59,390 nucleotides of DNA from Bacteroidales bacterium (GCA_017544005.1 JAFYEZ010000042.1:1-59390), one strand, 5' to 3'. Counted from the stretch's first letter, positions 16,792 through 27,066 are shown. Numbers and translations are program-made. Notes: generated by a model not told the origin, from the sequence alone.

Positions 16792-17793
16792 TTACTGTTG
16801 TTCTTTGGATTCGATGTTATACTTGCTGATGTCCATGCCGAAGGAGAGTTTCAGACGGTCCACGAGCGCATCGATTTCGCTGAGCGACTTCTTGCCGAAG
16901 TTGCGGAACTTCATCAGTTCGCTGCGCTGGTGGGAAACCAGGTCGGCAAAAGTTTCGATGTTGGCTGCCTTGAGGCAGTTGAGTGCGCGGACGGAGAGCT
17001 CCATATCGGAGAGCTTGGTGAGCAGCAGATGACGCATCCGGAGGTCTTCCTCGGTGATCTCGTTGCTCTCAGCCTCTGCGGTGTTCTCGAGGGTGATCTT
17101 CTCGTCGGAGAACAGCATGAAGTGGTAGATCAGGATACGGGCAGCCTCCTTGAGGGCATCCGCCGGGCTGATGGAGCCGTCGGTGGTGATCTCAAAGATC
17201 AGCTTGTCGTAGTCGGTCTTCTGCTCCACACGGTAGTCTTCCACCTTGTAGTTCACGTTCTTGATCGGCGTGTAGATGGAGTCGATCGCGATGGTGTCAA
17301 CCGGTGCGTTTTCCACTTTGTTCTCCTCAGCGGGCACGTAACCACGGCCCTTGCCGATGCGGAAGTCCATGCGGATTTCCACACTGGGTTCCATCGAGCA
17401 GATGTGCAGCTCGGGATTGAGGACAGAGAAATTGGAGAGGCTCTTTGCGAGATCGCCGGCCTTGAACTCTTGCTTGCCACCGACAGTCACGGTTGCCACC
17501 TCGCTGTCGGCATCCTCGATCATTCTCTTGAAGCGGATCTGCTTCAGGTTGAGGATGATGTCAACAACGCTCTCGATCACGCCGGGAATGGTGTCGAACT
17601 CGTGGCGGACACCGTCGATCTTGATCGAAGTGATGGCGAAACCTTCCAAAGAAGAGAGTAAGATGCGTCGCATCGCGTTACCGATGGTCGTACCGTATCC
17701 CGGCTCCAACGGGCGGAATTCGAAACGGCCGAAGGTATCGGTGGAATCGAGCATGATTACCTTTTCCGGTTTCTGAAATGCTAAAATTGCCAT
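16792..17793 (-). CDS. rpoA: RNA polymerase alpha subunit
   Basis: 333 residues, full length. The N-terminal dimerisation domain has the usual [29 protein letters not shown] core. A linker rich in Glu follows ([14 protein letters not shown]), then the C-terminal domain ([30 protein letters not shown]) that contacts upstream DNA and activators. It sits between rpsD and rplQ as in most bacteria. Confidence 0.98.
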   Translation of the reverse strand: MAILAFQKPEKVIMLDSTDTFGRFEFRPLEPGYGTTIGNAMRRILLSSLEGFAITSIKIDGVRHEFDTIPGVIESVVDIILNLKQIRFKRMIEDADSEVATVTVGGKQEFKAGDLAKSLSNFSVLNPELHICSMEPSVEIRMDFRIGKGRGYVPAEENKVENAPVDTIAIDSIYTPIKNVNYKVEDYRVEQKTDYDKLIFEITTDGSISPADALKEAARILIYHFMLFSDEKITLENTAEAESNEITEEDLRMRHLLLTKLSDMELSVRALNCLKAANIETFADLVSHQRSELMKFRNFGKKSLSEIDALVDRLKLSFGMDISKYNIESKEQQ

Positions 17794-17811
17794 ATCGATT
17801 CAGTTTAGCGA

Positions 17812-18417
17812 TTACTTGGAGTACAACTCGACGATCAGCTGTTCGTTGATGGTCTCGGGGATCTCTGCGCGGACCGGCATGTTGGCGAACTTGCCTTCGC
17901 ACTTAGCGGCATCCCATTCCAACCAGGAGTACTTGCCCGCGCTGCGGGACAGGCTGTCCTGAATTACTTCAAGGCTCTTGGAGCGCTCGCGGACTGCAAC
18001 CGTATCACCGGGCTTCACGATCGCGGAGGGCACGTTGCACACTTCACCGTTGAGGGTGATGTGGCAGTGCGAAACCAGCTGGCGTGCAGCTGCGCGGCTC
18101 GGGGCGATGCCCAGACGGAAAACGATGTTGTCGATACGGGACTCGAGCAGGAGGATGAGGTTCTCACCGGTACGACCCTTCATGCGGTTCGCCTCAGCGT
18201 AGAATCTGCGGAACTGACGCTCGAGAACGCCGTACATGTATTTCACTTTCTGCTTCTCAGCAAGCTGAACACCGTACTCGGAAGTCTTCTTGCGCTTCTT
18301 GGCGAGGCCGTGCTGTCCCGGAGGGTAGTTCTTCTTCTCAAAATACTTATCCGCACCATAGATAGGCTCGCCGAACTTGCGGGCGATTTTGGTCTTAGGA
18401 CCTGTGTATCTTGCCAT
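17812..18417 (-). CDS. rpsD: 30S ribosomal protein S4
   Basis: 201 residues. Primary 16S rRNA-binding protein and, in other bacteria, an autoregulator of this operon section. The N-terminus [21 protein letters not shown] and the S4 RNA-binding fold ([33 protein letters not shown]) are typical. It lacks the N-terminal zinc Cys set, as in C-minus S4 proteins. It lies 18 bases before rpoA. Confidence 0.97.
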   Translation of the reverse strand: MARYTGPKTKIARKFGEPIYGADKYFEKKNYPPGQHGLAKKRKKTSEYGVQLAEKQKVKYMYGVLERQFRRFYAEANRMKGRTGENLILLLESRIDNIVFRLGIAPSRAAARQLVSHCHITLNGEVCNVPSAIVKPGDTVAVRERSKSLEVIQDSLSRSAGKYSWLEWDAAKCEGKFANMPVRAEIPETINEQLIVELYSK

Positions 18418-18446
18418 ATTGTTAAGACTTTAAATGTTACGAATAA

Positions 18447-18836
18447 TTAGACTCTGCGGCGGCCTTTGGGGCGGCAGCCATTGTGCGGAAGCGGCGTGAC
18501 GTCGACGATCTCGGTGACCTCGATACCGGCTCCGTGCAGTGCGCGGATGGCGGATTCGCGGCCCTGGCCGGGACCTTTGACATACGCTTTGATCTTGCGC
18601 AGACCGAGGTCATAGGCGACCTTTGCGCAATCCTGTGCGGCGACCTGTGCAGCGTAGGGCGTGTTCTTCTTGGAACCGCGGAAGCCCATCTTGCCGGCGG
18701 AAGACCAGCTGATGACCTGTCCCTCGCTGTTGGTCAGCGTGACGATAACGTTGTTGAAAGTCGACGAAATATGGGCCTGACCATAAGCGTCAACCTTGAC
18801 AACCCTCTTTTTGCTTGTTGTAGTTTTCTTTGCCAT
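18447..18836 (-). CDS. rpsK: 30S ribosomal protein S11
   Basis: 129 residues. Platform protein of the small subunit. Seen: [40 protein letters not shown], and the conserved end [16 protein letters not shown]. Lys-rich N-terminus. Ten bases downstream of rpsM. Confidence 0.97.
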   Translation of the reverse strand: MAKKTTTSKKRVVKVDAYGQAHISSTFNNVIVTLTNSEGQVISWSSAGKMGFRGSKKNTPYAAQVAAQDCAKVAYDLGLRKIKAYVKGPGQGRESAIRALHGAGIEVTEIVDVTPLPHNGCRPKGRRRV

Positions 18837-18846
18837 AATCTAACCC

Positions 18847-19224
18847 TTATTTAGTTGCTTTCTTCTTGTTAGCGACCGTCTTCTTCTTGCCTTTACGGGT
18901 ACGGGCGTTGTTCTTGGTGCTCTGGCCACGGACGGGCAGGCCGAGACGGTGACGGATGCCGCGGTAGCAGCCGATATCCATCAGTCGCTTGATGTTCAGT
19001 TGAACGGTGGAACGAAGTTCACCTTCAATCTTGTATTCGTTTGCAATCTTGCTGCGGATTGCAGTGATCTGATCATCGGTCCAATCCTTCACTTTGGTAT
19101 TGACATCGATGTTCAGTTCGGTAAGGATCTTTTTCGCGGAGCTGCGACCGATTCCGAAGATGTAGGTCAGACCTACTTCTCCACGCTTGTTGTTGGGTAA
19201 ATCAACACCGGCTATACGTGCCAT
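18847..19224 (-). CDS. rpsM: 30S ribosomal protein S13
   Basis: 125 residues. Head protein that bridges to the large subunit. Seen: [34 protein letters not shown], and [27 protein letters not shown], which are diagnostic. A basic tail ends the protein. Confidence 0.97.
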   Translation of the reverse strand: MARIAGVDLPNNKRGEVGLTYIFGIGRSSAKKILTELNIDVNTKVKDWTDDQITAIRSKIANEYKIEGELRSTVQLNIKRLMDIGCYRGIRHRLGLPVRGQSTKNNARTRKGKKKTVANKKKATK

Positions 19225-19263
19225 AATCTATTTTTTACTTTTAATGTTTACAAAATTAAAAAA

Positions 19264-19380
19264 TCAACCTTGGCGCATTTTGAATTTCGGATTCTTCTTG
19301 CAGATGACATACAAGCGGCCTTTGCGCTTCACGATTTTGCAATCCTCACTACGCTTTTTAATGGATGTTTTAACTTTCAT
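19264..19380 (-). CDS. rpmJ: 50S ribosomal protein L36
   Basis: 38 residues: begins [19 protein letters not shown] and ends NPKFKMRQG. It lies in the usual place between infA and rpsM. Only two of the four zinc ligands of classic L36 remain (Cys14 and Cys27; the first Cys and the His are replaced), so this is the zinc-free form. Confidence 0.95.
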   Translation of the reverse strand: MKVKTSIKKRSEDCKIVKRKGRLYVICKKNPKFKMRQG

Positions 19381-19393
19381 GGTTATTGTTTTA

Positions 19394-19612
19394 TTATTTG
19401 TATCTGAAAGAAATGCGACCTTTAGTCAAGTCGTACGGAGACATTTCGACCCGCACCTTGTCGCCGGGCAGGATCCGGATGTAATGCATGCGCATCTTGC
19501 CGGAGATGTGTGCGATAATGGTGACACCGTTGTCGAGCTCTACGCGAAACATGGCGTTGGAGAGGGCTTCGACGATGGTTCCTTCTTTTTCGATGAATGA
19601 CTGTTTAGGCAT
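19394..19612 (-). CDS. infA: translation initiation factor IF-1
   Basis: 72 residues from the ATG at 19612, the standard length; an open extension upstream to 19648 is not conserved. The OB-fold sequence ([33 protein letters not shown] and [22 protein letters not shown]) is unmistakable. It blocks the ribosomal A site during initiation. Confidence 0.97.
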   Translation of the reverse strand: MPKQSFIEKEGTIVEALSNAMFRVELDNGVTIIAHISGKMRMHYIRILPGDKVRVEMSPYDLTKGRISFRYK

Positions 19613-19622
19613 ACTGTATTGA

Positions 19623-20390
19623 CTATTGGTTCTTTTCGATGAAATCAAACGTTGACAAGACTTCGGGAGCCTGATGGCGGATGGCCACGGTCAGCTCGAA
19701 ATGAGCGGACTTTTTGCCGTCCACCGTGCGGATGCCCCAGCCGTTGTCGTCGAGATAGATCTCTTTCCGTCCGGCGTTGATCATCGGCTCGATGCAGATG
19801 ACCATGCCTTCGCGGAGCTTGACCCCATGGCCCTGGCGGCCATAGTTCGGGACCTCCGGGCTCTCGTGCATGTTGTGCCCGATGCCGTGGCCCACCATCT
19901 CGCGGACGACCGAGAAGCCGAGGGCTTCCACATAGCTCTGAACGGCTTCGCCGATATCCCCGGTCCGCTGGCCCGCCACCGCCTTGCCGATGCCCTTGTA
20001 GAGGGACATCTTGGTGGCTTCGAGCAGGGCGCGGTCCTCGTCGCTGATTTTGCCGACGGGAAAGGTATAGGCGGAATCGCCGTAGAATCCGCGGTACTTC
20101 GTGCCGCAGTCAACCGATACGATGTCCCCTTCCTTCAGCTTGTACTCCGAAGGGAAACCGTGGACGACCGTATCGTTGACCGAAATGCACAAAGTATAAG
20201 GATATCCGTCATAACCCAAGAATCCCGGCTCGGCGCCCAGAGAGCGGATGTATTTGTCCGCAATCCGGTCGAGCTCCATGGTAGTGATACCGGGAGCGAT
20301 GTTGCGTCCGACCTCCGCCAGTGTCTTGGACACCATCAGAGCGTTCTCGCGCAACAGAGCGATTTCATCTTCGGTTTTGATCTTGATCAT
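19623..20390 (-). CDS. map: type I methionine aminopeptidase
   Basis: 255 residues. Removes the initiator methionine after deformylation, so it acts downstream of the Fmt made at 2.5-4.9 kb. Metal ligands are visible in [19 protein letters not shown] (two Asp), [16 protein letters not shown] (His) and [16 protein letters not shown] (two Glu). It is placed between secY and infA, as is common. Confidence 0.97.
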   Translation of the reverse strand: MIKIKTEDEIALLRENALMVSKTLAEVGRNIAPGITTMELDRIADKYIRSLGAEPGFLGYDGYPYTLCISVNDTVVHGFPSEYKLKEGDIVSVDCGTKYRGFYGDSAYTFPVGKISDEDRALLEATKMSLYKGIGKAVAGQRTGDIGEAVQSYVEALGFSVVREMVGHGIGHNMHESPEVPNYGRQGHGVKLREGMVICIEPMINAGRKEIYLDDNGWGIRTVDGKKSAHFELTVAIRHQAPEVLSTFDFIEKNQ

Positions 20391-20408
20391 TGTCTGACTC
20401 CTTCAAGA

Positions 20409-21734
20409 TTACATCCCCGAACGGCCCTTGAGACGTCCCGTCTTCATCAGACCGTCGTAGTGACGCATCAATAAATGACTCTCAATGTGCTGCATCGTAT
20501 CCAGGATGACTCCCACGAGGATCAGCAGCGAAGTGCCGCCGTAGAAGCTTGCAAACTGGTTGTTTACGCCCAGCAACCTTGCGAATGCCGGCAGGATCGC
20601 CACGATGGCCAGGAATATTGACCCCGGAAGCGTGATGCGCGACATGATGGAATCGATATAATCGGCCGTCTTCTTGCCCGGTTTGCATCCCGGAATGAAG
20701 CCGCCGTTCTTCTTCATTTCTTCTGCCATGTTGGTCGGGTTCACGGTAATAGCGGTGTAGAAGTACGTGAACAGGATGACCAGGATGGCGAAGACGAAGT
20801 TATACCAGAATCCGGTGGTATTGTTGAAAGTAGCTGCCAGACCCTTGGTGGCGTTGAAGCGGCCGAAGATGATCGGGAAGAGCATGAGCGCCTGCGCGAA
20901 GATGATCGGCATGACGCCGGCTGCGTTGATCTTCAACGGAATGTACTGGCGGACACCGCCGTACTGCTTGTTGCCGACAATTCTCTTGGCATACTGTACC
21001 GGTATCTTGCGCACGGCCTGCACGAGGGCGATGGTAGCCACGAACACGAAGAAGAGCACGATCAGTTCAACGATGAGCATCAGGAAGCCACCGTTCGTCT
21101 GGTTGAACTTTTCCGTGAGTTCGAGCTTCAGCGCCATCGGGAGACGGGCGATGATACCGATCATAATGATCAGGGAAATACCATTACCAATGCCGCGGTC
21201 TGTAATTCTTTCACCCAACCACATAACGAACATCGTACCTCCGATCAGGATCAGTGTGGCCACAAAGCCATACCAGCCGGCGCTCATCGTGGTAACGAAT
21301 GCCTCCGGAGGGAGGGTCGTGTGCAGGCTGGCCATGTAAGCCGGGCCCTGGATGAGCAGGATCACGATCGTCAGGTAGCGCGTATATTGATTCATCTTAC
21401 GTCTGCCGCTCTCACCCTCGCGCTGGAGGCGCTGGAAGAAGGGGAACATCACACCCAGAAGCTGGATGACGATGGAGGCGGAGATGTAAGGCATAACGCC
21501 GAGTGCGAAGATTGAAGCATTACCGAACGCACCGCCGGAGAACATGTCCAACAGACCTACGAGGCCCGTCGAAGCCTTGCTCTGGAGAGCGGCTAGCTGG
21601 GAGGCATCGATACCCGGAAGTACGACGTAGCTACCCAGACGGTAGACGACGATCAGCAGGAAGGTATAGATGATCCTCTTGCGGAGCTCTTCAATCTTGA
21701 AGATATTGGCGATTGTTTGGAAAAAGCGTTTCAT
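20409..21734 (-). CDS. secY: preprotein translocase subunit SecY
   Basis: 441 residues with about ten membrane segments. It is the channel of the Sec translocon that exports the many signal-peptide proteins in this window. Seen: YRLGSYVVLPGID, the plug-region GLLDMFSGGAFGNASIFALGVMPYISASI, LGERITDRGIGNGISLII and NPTNMAEEMKKNGGFIPGCKPG. Confidence 0.98.
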   Translation of the reverse strand: MKRFFQTIANIFKIEELRKRIIYTFLLIVVYRLGSYVVLPGIDASQLAALQSKASTGLVGLLDMFSGGAFGNASIFALGVMPYISASIVIQLLGVMFPFFQRLQREGESGRRKMNQYTRYLTIVILLIQGPAYMASLHTTLPPEAFVTTMSAGWYGFVATLILIGGTMFVMWLGERITDRGIGNGISLIIMIGIIARLPMALKLELTEKFNQTNGGFLMLIVELIVLFFVFVATIALVQAVRKIPVQYAKRIVGNKQYGGVRQYIPLKINAAGVMPIIFAQALMLFPIIFGRFNATKGLAATFNNTTGFWYNFVFAILVILFTYFYTAITVNPTNMAEEMKKNGGFIPGCKPGKKTADYIDSIMSRITLPGSIFLAIVAILPAFARLLGVNNQFASFYGGTSLLILVGVILDTMQHIESHLLMRHYDGLMKTGRLKGRSGM

Positions 21735-21743
21735 AGGAATCGG

Positions 21744-22190
21744 TTAGAGTTTGGTTGCAGTGCCACCCTTCTCCTCGATCTTGGCGATAGCTGCAGCGCT
21801 GAAAGCGTCAGCCTTGACTTCCAGTTTCGCGGTCAGTTCACCCTTTGCAAGGATCTTGACCAGGTCGTTCTTGGAAGCGAGACCTGCGTTGATCAGCACG
21901 TCCGGGTCAATGACAGTGACATTGTACTTGTCGCTGACAGCCTGGAGAGCGGAAAGGTTGACGGCTTTGTATTCCACCCGGTTGGGGTTCTTGAAACCGA
22001 ATTTCGGGAGACGGCGCTGGATAGGCATCTGACCGCCTTCGAAACCGATCTTGCGGGAATAACCGGAACGGGATTTTGCACCGTTGCTACCACGGGTAGC
22101 AGTCTTACCGTGACCCGAACCCGGGCCGCGGCCGATTCGTTTCTCGCTTTTGGTTGCGCCCTTTGCAGGGGCGAGCGTATGAAGTTTCAT
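21744..22190 (-). CDS. rplO: 50S ribosomal protein L15
   Basis: 148 residues. Late-assembly large-subunit protein. Seen: the Gly-rich KRIGRGPGSGHGKTATRG segment and GYSRKIGFEGGQMPIQRRLPKFGF. Nine bases before secY, the classic spc order. Confidence 0.97.
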   Translation of the reverse strand: MKLHTLAPAKGATKSEKRIGRGPGSGHGKTATRGSNGAKSRSGYSRKIGFEGGQMPIQRRLPKFGFKNPNRVEYKAVNLSALQAVSDKYNVTVIDPDVLINAGLASKNDLVKILAKGELTAKLEVKADAFSAAAIAKIEEKGGTATKL

Positions 22191-22204
22191 GTTGTTGTCC
22201 TCCT

Positions 22205-22387
22205 TTACTTAACCTCTTCAACCGTAACCAGGTGAAGAACTTTTTCAATCATACCTTTGGTAACGGGGGTCACCTCGACCTCGACGGTCTGGTGTACCCG
22301 GTGGAGACCCAGGGAGACCAGGTTAGCGATCTGACGCTTGGTAGCGCCGCTGCGGCTCTTGATCTGCGTAATTTTGACTTTTGCCAT
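22205..22387 (-). CDS. rpmD: 50S ribosomal protein L30
   Basis: 60 residues. The whole protein fits the L30 fold: KITQIKSRSGATKRQIANLVSL and a second helix-strand unit. Placed between rpsE and rplO as expected. Confidence 0.95.
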   Translation of the reverse strand: MAKVKITQIKSRSGATKRQIANLVSLGLHRVHQTVEVEVTPVTKGMIEKVLHLVTVEEVK

Positions 22388-22400
22388 AATCGTAATCTCC

Positions 22401-22919
22401 TTATCCGTTAAAAACCCTGCTCATCGGAATGCCGCGGAGACCTGCAACCGTGTATGCGTCACGCATTTCTGCAAGTGCTGCGACAGTAGCCTTCACAAGG
22501 TTGTGAGGGTTGGACGAACCTTTGGACTTTGCCAGGACATCGCTGATGCCCACCGACTCGAAGACGGCGCGCATTGCACCACCGGCCTTCACACCGGTAC
22601 CGGGAGCCGCAGGTTTCATGAAAACACGGGCGCCGCCGAATTTGGCTTCCTGCTCGTGCGGAATGGTGGTCTTGCTGAGGGGAACCTTCACGAGGTTCTT
22701 CTTAGCATCCTCGATACCCTTGGATATCGCGGTGGTAACTTCGTTGGCTTTGCCGAGGCCGTAACCCACGACGCCTTTTTCATCTCCGACTACGACGATT
22801 GCCGCAAAGGAGAAGTGCCGTCCACCCTTGGTGACTTTGGTCACTCTCTGGACTGCGACCAACCGGTCTTTCAGTTCGAGATCGGTCGTTTTGACTTTCT
22901 TTACATTGATATCTGCCAT
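22401..22919 (-). CDS. rpsE: 30S ribosomal protein S5
   Basis: 172 residues. Takes part in decoding fidelity. Seen: [37 protein letters not shown] and [27 protein letters not shown]. Confidence 0.97.
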   Translation of the reverse strand: MADINVKKVKTTDLELKDRLVAVQRVTKVTKGGRHFSFAAIVVVGDEKGVVGYGLGKANEVTTAISKGIEDAKKNLVKVPLSKTTIPHEQEAKFGGARVFMKPAAPGTGVKAGGAMRAVFESVGISDVLAKSKGSSNPHNLVKATVAALAEMRDAYTVAGLRGIPMSRVFNG

Positions 22920-22925
22920 AGTACT

Positions 22926-23288
22926 TTAGAATTTAAGGCCACCCTCGCGGGCACCGTCTGCCAAACTTTTAACACGGCCGTGGTAGAGATAACCGCCACG
23001 GTCAAAGGAAATCGTGGTGATGCCGGCTGCGAGCGCGCGCTCAGCAATGGCCTTACCGACGATAGCAGCAGCCTCGCAACCGGTCTTGCCCTTGCAAGCC
23101 TCGACGAGTGCCTTGTCGTTGGAGGAAGCGGAGCAAAGGGTGATGCCCTTCGTATCGTCCACAACCTGAACGTAGATCTGCTTATTGCTTCTGAACACCA
23201 CCATTCTCGGACGCTCGGGGGTACCGTTGACCACCTTGCGGATGCGGTAGTGAACTCTTTGTCTTCTTTCTTGTTTTGTCAATGCCAT
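22926..23288 (-). CDS. rplR: 50S ribosomal protein L18
   Basis: 120 residues. Binds 5S rRNA in the central protuberance. Seen: [27 protein letters not shown] and the end [27 protein letters not shown]. Six bases before rpsE. Confidence 0.97.
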   Translation of the reverse strand: MALTKQERRQRVHYRIRKVVNGTPERPRMVVFRSNKQIYVQVVDDTKGITLCSASSNDKALVEACKGKTGCEAAAIVGKAIAERALAAGITTISFDRGGYLYHGRVKSLADGAREGGLKF

Positions 23289-23302
23289 AACTTTATCTCC
23301 TA

Positions 23303-23863
23303 TTATTTAGCGCTGGCACTCTTGCCTGCTTTGCGACGAAGTTCTTCACCGACAAACTTGATACCCTTACCCTTGTACGGTTCAGGCTTGCGGAGCGAGC
23401 GAATCTTGGCAGCGACCGTGCCGATGAGCTGTTTGTCATGGCTCTTGAGAACGAGCACCGGGTTCTGACCCTTCTTGACCGGCTCAGCTTCGCCTTTGAC
23501 TTCCTTCGGGAGTTCGAAATAGATATCGTGGGAATAACCGAGGCTCAGGATGACGATCTGTCCCTGAACTTCTACGCGGTAACCGACACCGACAAGCTCC
23601 TGCTTGATGGTGTAACCGTCGGAAACACCGACCACCATGTTCTTGATCAGGGCGCGGTAGAGACCGTGCATGGAACGGTGGCGCGGCTGGTCCGTAGGAC
23701 GGGTAACCGTAACTACATCTCCCTCGACTTTCACGGTGATGTCCGGATCGACTTTCTGGGAAAGTTCACCGAGGGGGCCTTTAACCTTTACCACATTGCC
23801 GTTATCAACCGTGACGGTGACGCCGGCGGGCAGGTGTACAGGTAATTTTCCAATTCGTGACAT
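23303..23863 (-). CDS. rplF: 50S ribosomal protein L6
   Basis: 186 residues with the two L6 repeats. Seen: [45 protein letters not shown] and the signature [23 protein letters not shown]. Confidence 0.97.
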   Translation of the reverse strand: MSRIGKLPVHLPAGVTVTVDNGNVVKVKGPLGELSQKVDPDITVKVEGDVVTVTRPTDQPRHRSMHGLYRALIKNMVVGVSDGYTIKQELVGVGYRVEVQGQIVILSLGYSHDIYFELPKEVKGEAEPVKKGQNPVLVLKSHDKQLIGTVAAKIRSLRKPEPYKGKGIKFVGEELRRKAGKSASAK

Positions 23864-23890
23864 TATTGTTCGTTTTTTATTGATTGACGA

Positions 23891-24286
23891 TTAGTAAACA
23901 TAGCAGAGAACTTCACCGCCGATGTTGAGCTCGCGGGCTTCCTTGTCGGTGATGATACCCTTCGATGTCGAGAGGATGGCAATGCCCAGACCGTTGAGGA
24001 CGCGCGGCATCTTGTCGACGTTGGTGTACTGGCGCAAACCGGGTTTGCTGACACGCTCGATCTTCTTGATGGCTGCCTTCTTGGTTTCAGGGTGATACTT
24101 GAGGGCGATCTTGATGGTGTTGAAAGGGGTGCCTTCGATGACCTTGTAAGCCAGGATGTAACCCTTCTCGTGGAGGATGCGGGTGATCTCCACTTTCATT
24201 TTCGATGCCGGAATCTCGACGGTCTTGTGACCTGCGAGATATGCATTACGGACTCTCGTCAGATAATCTGCAATTGGATCAGTCAT
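23891..24286 (-). CDS. rpsH: 30S ribosomal protein S8
   Basis: 131 residues from the ATG at 24286 (MTDPIADYLTRVRNA), matching the family start; an upstream in-frame extension to 24337 is not conserved. The C-terminus GLGIAILSTSKGIITDKEAR and GGEVLCYVY are typical. S8 controls the spc operon by mRNA binding in enteric bacteria; whether it does so here is unknown. Confidence 0.97.
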   Translation of the reverse strand: MTDPIADYLTRVRNAYLAGHKTVEIPASKMKVEITRILHEKGYILAYKVIEGTPFNTIKIALKYHPETKKAAIKKIERVSKPGLRQYTNVDKMPRVLNGLGIAILSTSKGIITDKEARELNIGGEVLCYVY

Positions 24287-24310
24287 TGTTGTTTCGTTTT
24301 TTCTAGATTC

Positions 24311-24327
24311 GACGCCTTTGCGGCGCC
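24311..24327 (-). other. small RNA hairpin in the rpsN-rpsH spacer
   Basis: On the transcript strand GGCGCC and GGCGTC pair around a GCAAA loop (six pairs, one G-U). The 81-base spacer is the largest within the operon; the others are 39 bases or less. It could be a control site or processing signal. Confidence 0.35.
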
Positions 24328-24367
24328 CGATATCCAATGTGAATGTTTATTATTTATTATAGGTGTA

Positions 24368-24637
24368 TTACCAGGATGCTTTCTTCACGCCGGGGAGAAG
24401 GCCTTTGGAAGCCATCTCACGGAACTGAATACGGCTGATGCCGAATGCACGCATGTAACCCTTCGGACGACCGGTGATGGAGCAACGGTTGTGGAGGCGG
24501 ACAGGCGATGCGTTCTTCGGGAGCTTGTCGAGAGCTGCCCAGTCGCCAGCCTCTTTGAGGGCTTTGCGCTTCTCAGCATATTTGGCACACAAGGCTGCGC
24601 GTTTCACTTCGCGCGCTTTCATTGATTCTTTTGCCAT
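24368..24637 (-). CDS. rpsN: 30S ribosomal protein S14 (zinc-free form)
   Basis: 89 residues, the long C-minus form. It begins [20 protein letters not shown] and has [40 protein letters not shown] at the end. It lacks the CxxC pairs of the short zinc-binding form. Confidence 0.97.
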   Translation of the reverse strand: MAKESMKAREVKRAALCAKYAEKRKALKEAGDWAALDKLPKNASPVRLHNRCSITGRPKGYMRAFGISRIQFREMASKGLLPGVKKASW

Positions 24638-24640
24638 ACC

Positions 24641-25249
24641 TTAATTACGCTTAATGTTTTTGAAAGGTAAACCGAATTCGCGAAGCAGCGCGTGCGCCTC
24701 TTCGTCCGTCTTCGCCGTGGTGACGAAGGTGATCTCCATACCCATGACCTTGGTGATCTTGTCGATGTCGATCTCCGGGAAGATGATCTGCTCCTTGATA
24801 CCGAGGGTGTAGTTGCCACGGCCGTCGAAGTTCTCAGCGATACCCTTGAAGTCGCGGATACGCGGGAGGGAGATAGCGATCAGACGCTCGAGGAACTCGT
24901 ACATCTTCACGCCGCGGAGGGTAACCTTGGCTCCGATGGGCATGCCCTTACGGAGTTTGAAGTTGGAAATGTCTTTGCGGGAAACCGTCTGGACAGCTTT
25001 CTGACCGGTGATGGAGGTGAGCTCCTGCTGAGCGATCTCAACGAGCTTCTTGTCCTGGGTAGCGCTGCCGATGCCTTCGTTGATGGCGATCTTGACGAGC
25101 TTCGGAACCTGCATGATGGTCTTGTAACCGAACTCCTTGGTCAGGCTCGCGATGATTTCCTCTTTGTATTTCTTCTGAAGAGCGGGAACGTAGTTAATCT
25201 GTTCCATGGTAGGGCCCTGAGGCGCTTCTACTTTCTTTTCCTTTGCCAT
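24641..25249 (-). CDS. rplE: 50S ribosomal protein L5
   Basis: 202 residues, about 20 longer than usual because of an N-terminal extension ([19 protein letters not shown]) ahead of the normal start [12 protein letters not shown]. The core is standard: [49 protein letters not shown]. Its ATG overlaps the rplX stop codon by one base (TAATG). Confidence 0.97.
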   Translation of the reverse strand: MAKEKKVEAPQGPTMEQINYVPALQKKYKEEIIASLTKEFGYKTIMQVPKLVKIAINEGIGSATQDKKLVEIAQQELTSITGQKAVQTVSRKDISNFKLRKGMPIGAKVTLRGVKMYEFLERLIAISLPRIRDFKGIAENFDGRGNYTLGIKEQIIFPEIDIDKITKVMGMEITFVTTAKTDEEAHALLREFGLPFKNIKRN

Positions 25250-25569
25250 TACTTGATCTCCTCTCCTGATTTTTTAGCATAGCGGACCAGTTTGCCGTTC
25301 TCGCCGATGCGACGGCCGATCTTGGTAGCGCCGCCCTTGACGGGGTCGACGACCTGCAGGTTGGAAACGTGAATTCCGGCTTCCTGCTTGATGATACCGC
25401 CCTGAGGGTTCTTGGAATTGGGTTTGGTGTGTTTGCTCACCAGGTTGGCACCTTCGACGATGGCGCGCATCTTTTCCGTATCAACGGAGAGAACGCGGCC
25501 GGTCTTGCCCTTGTCGTTGCCGGCGTTGATGAAGACCATGTCGCCCTTCTTGATGTGTAATTTACTCAT
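25249..25569 (-). CDS. rplX: 50S ribosomal protein L24
   Basis: 106 residues with an N-terminal KOW motif ([26 protein letters not shown]) and [16 protein letters not shown]. Assembly initiator of the large subunit. Its stop overlaps the rplE start. Confidence 0.97.
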   Translation of the reverse strand: MSKLHIKKGDMVFINAGNDKGKTGRVLSVDTEKMRAIVEGANLVSKHTKPNSKNPQGGIIKQEAGIHVSNLQVVDPVKGGATKIGRRIGENGKLVRYAKKSGEEIK

Positions 25570-25587
25570 AGTGTCTTTCTCCTATAA

Positions 25588-25953
25588 TTAAAGTACCTCA
25601 GGGGCCAGTGAGACAATTTTCATATAATTCTCGCGGAGCTCGCGGGCAACCGGGCCGAAGATACGGGTACCGACGACCTCGTCCGTCTTGGTGAGGAGAA
25701 CGCAAGCGTTGTCATCAAAGCGGATATAGGAACCATCGGCGCGGCGGATCTCCTTCTTGGTGCGGACGACCACTGCGTTCGAAACTGCACCCTTCTTGGT
25801 GTTGCCACCAGGAATGGCACTCTTGACGGCCACGACGATCTTGTCGCCGACGCCGGCGTAGCGACGGCGCGTGCCGCCCAACACACGGATGCAGAGGACC
25901 TCCTTTGCACCGCTGTTGTCTGCTACCATTAAACGTGATTCTTGCTGTATCAT
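25588..25953 (-). CDS. rplN: 50S ribosomal protein L14
   Basis: 121 residues. Seen: [28 protein letters not shown], the L14 signature, and the end [22 protein letters not shown]. Contacts IF and factor-binding regions of the subunit interface. Confidence 0.97.
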   Translation of the reverse strand: MIQQESRLMVADNSGAKEVLCIRVLGGTRRRYAGVGDKIVVAVKSAIPGGNTKKGAVSNAVVVRTKKEIRRADGSYIRFDDNACVLLTKTDEVVGTRIFGPVARELRENYMKIVSLAPEVL

Positions 25954-25955
25954 GG

Positions 25956-26210
25956 TTATTTAGCTTTTTCTACGATTTCTACTAATCTCCAGCGCTTGGT
26001 CTTGCTCAGGGGACGGGTTTCCATAATGCGGACCGTATCGCCTTCGCCGCACTCGTTCGCTGCATCTTCAGCGACGAACTTGGTGGTCTTGTTGACGAAC
26101 TTGCCGTAGATGGGATGACGCTCCTTGGTCTTGACGGCAACCACGATGGTCTTGTCCATCTTGTCGCTGACGACGATACCGATTCTTTCTTTACGAAGAT
26201 TTCTTTCCAT
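25956..26210 (-). CDS. rpsQ: 30S ribosomal protein S17
   Basis: 84 residues. Seen: [21 protein letters not shown] and [23 protein letters not shown], the OB-fold signature of S17. Two bases before rplN. Confidence 0.97.
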   Translation of the reverse strand: MERNLRKERIGIVVSDKMDKTIVVAVKTKERHPIYGKFVNKTTKFVAEDAANECGEGDTVRIMETRPLSKTKRWRLVEIVEKAK

Positions 26211-26225
26211 ACGACGTAGGTAGTG

Positions 26226-26420
26226 TTAGTTCTGTTTTTCTTTCTCAGCGAGGACGGTCATCATGCGGGCGATGTCTGCCTTTGCCTTCTTGATCTTGGA
26301 GGTATCCTCAAGCGGAGAGATGACATGGTTCATCTTCATCCGGTTCAGGTTCTGCTTTTCGGTTTCGATGCGCTCGCGCAGGTCTGCTACGGCCATCTCA
26401 CGGATTTCTTGAGTCTTCAT
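26226..26420 (-). CDS. rpmC: 50S ribosomal protein L29
   Basis: 64 residues forming two helices (IREMAVADLRERIETEKQNLNRMKM and KAKADIARMMTVLAEKE). L29 sits at the exit tunnel. Placed between rplP and rpsQ as in most bacteria. Confidence 0.95.
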   Translation of the reverse strand: MKTQEIREMAVADLRERIETEKQNLNRMKMNHVISPLEDTSKIKKAKADIARMMTVLAEKEKQN

Positions 26421-26438
26421 AGCCTTCTTCTCGTTTGA

Positions 26439-26858
26439 TTATTCAACATAGTCCCTGCGGATCACAAACTTGGTGATGACGGGCAGCTTCTGTGCGCCGA
26501 GACGGAGCGCTTCCTTAGCGACAGCCAAGGGAACACCTTCACATTCGATCAGCATACGGCCCGGCGTAACGGGAGCGACGAAGCCCTCCGGGTTACCTTT
26601 ACCTTTACCCATACGGACCTCGGCCGGTTTCTTGGTGTAGGGCTTGTCCGGGAAGATGCGGATCCAGATCTGACCCTCACGCTTCATATAACGGACGACT
26701 GCCTGACGTGCAGCTTCGATCTGCTGACCGGTGAGCCAGCAGCTCTCCAGCGTCTTGATGCCAAAGGACCCGAAGGCCAGCTGGTTTCCACGCTGAGCGA
26801 TACCTTTCATACGGCCTTTCTGCTGCCTTCTGAATTTGGTTTTCTTAGGTTGTAACAT
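26439..26858 (-). CDS. rplP: 50S ribosomal protein L16
   Basis: 139 residues. Seen: [41 protein letters not shown] and [11 protein letters not shown]. Helps position tRNA at the A site. In almost all bacteria rpsC lies directly upstream; here there is only a 208-base non-coding stretch with a promoter, so rplP is the first gene of this transcript. Confidence 0.97.
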   Translation of the reverse strand: MLQPKKTKFRRQQKGRMKGIAQRGNQLAFGSFGIKTLESCWLTGQQIEAARQAVVRYMKREGQIWIRIFPDKPYTKKPAEVRMGKGKGNPEGFVAPVTPGRMLIECEGVPLAVAKEALRLGAQKLPVITKFVIRRDYVE

Positions 26859-26937
26859 TTTTCTATAACTTAAAAATAACTTCTAATTAATTGTTACCCA
26901 ACATCTTGCGCTATTTCACCGCATAAGATATGGGATG

Positions 26938-26967
26938 CAAAGATACACAATAATTCTGAAACGCAAA
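26938..26967 (-). promoter_or_regulatory. promoter of the rplP-rplQ ribosomal operon
   Basis: On the minus strand TTTG (26964-26967), an 18-base spacer, then TATCTTTG (26938-26945). This is one base short of the ideal Bacteroides spacing. It predicts a leader of about 75 bases before rplP. Confidence 0.75.
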
Positions 26968-26988
26968 TAATTTTTCACAATTTTCGAC

Positions 26989-27019
26989 AAAAAAAATAGC
27001 CACCTAACGTGACTATTTT
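26989..27019 (-). terminator. intrinsic terminator of the M19 dipeptidase gene
   Basis: On the minus strand AAAATAGTCAC, a five-base loop, and GTGGCTATTTT (11 pairs, one G-U), followed by a run of eight T. It separates the dipeptidase transcript from the ribosomal operon promoter. Confidence 0.85.
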
Positions 27020-27029
27020 CAACTCATTA

Positions 27030-27049
27030 CCGGAGTCTAAAAACTCCGG
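27030..27049 (-). terminator. GC hairpin before the dipeptidase terminator
   Basis: CCGGAGT and ACTCCGG arms with a six-base A-rich loop, 17 bases after the dipeptidase stop. On the minus strand the loop reads TTTTAG; there is no T-run after the stem, so it may act as a 3'-end stabiliser or a weak first terminator. Confidence 0.5.
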
Positions 27050-27066
27050 GATTTGTATGTTTTCGA

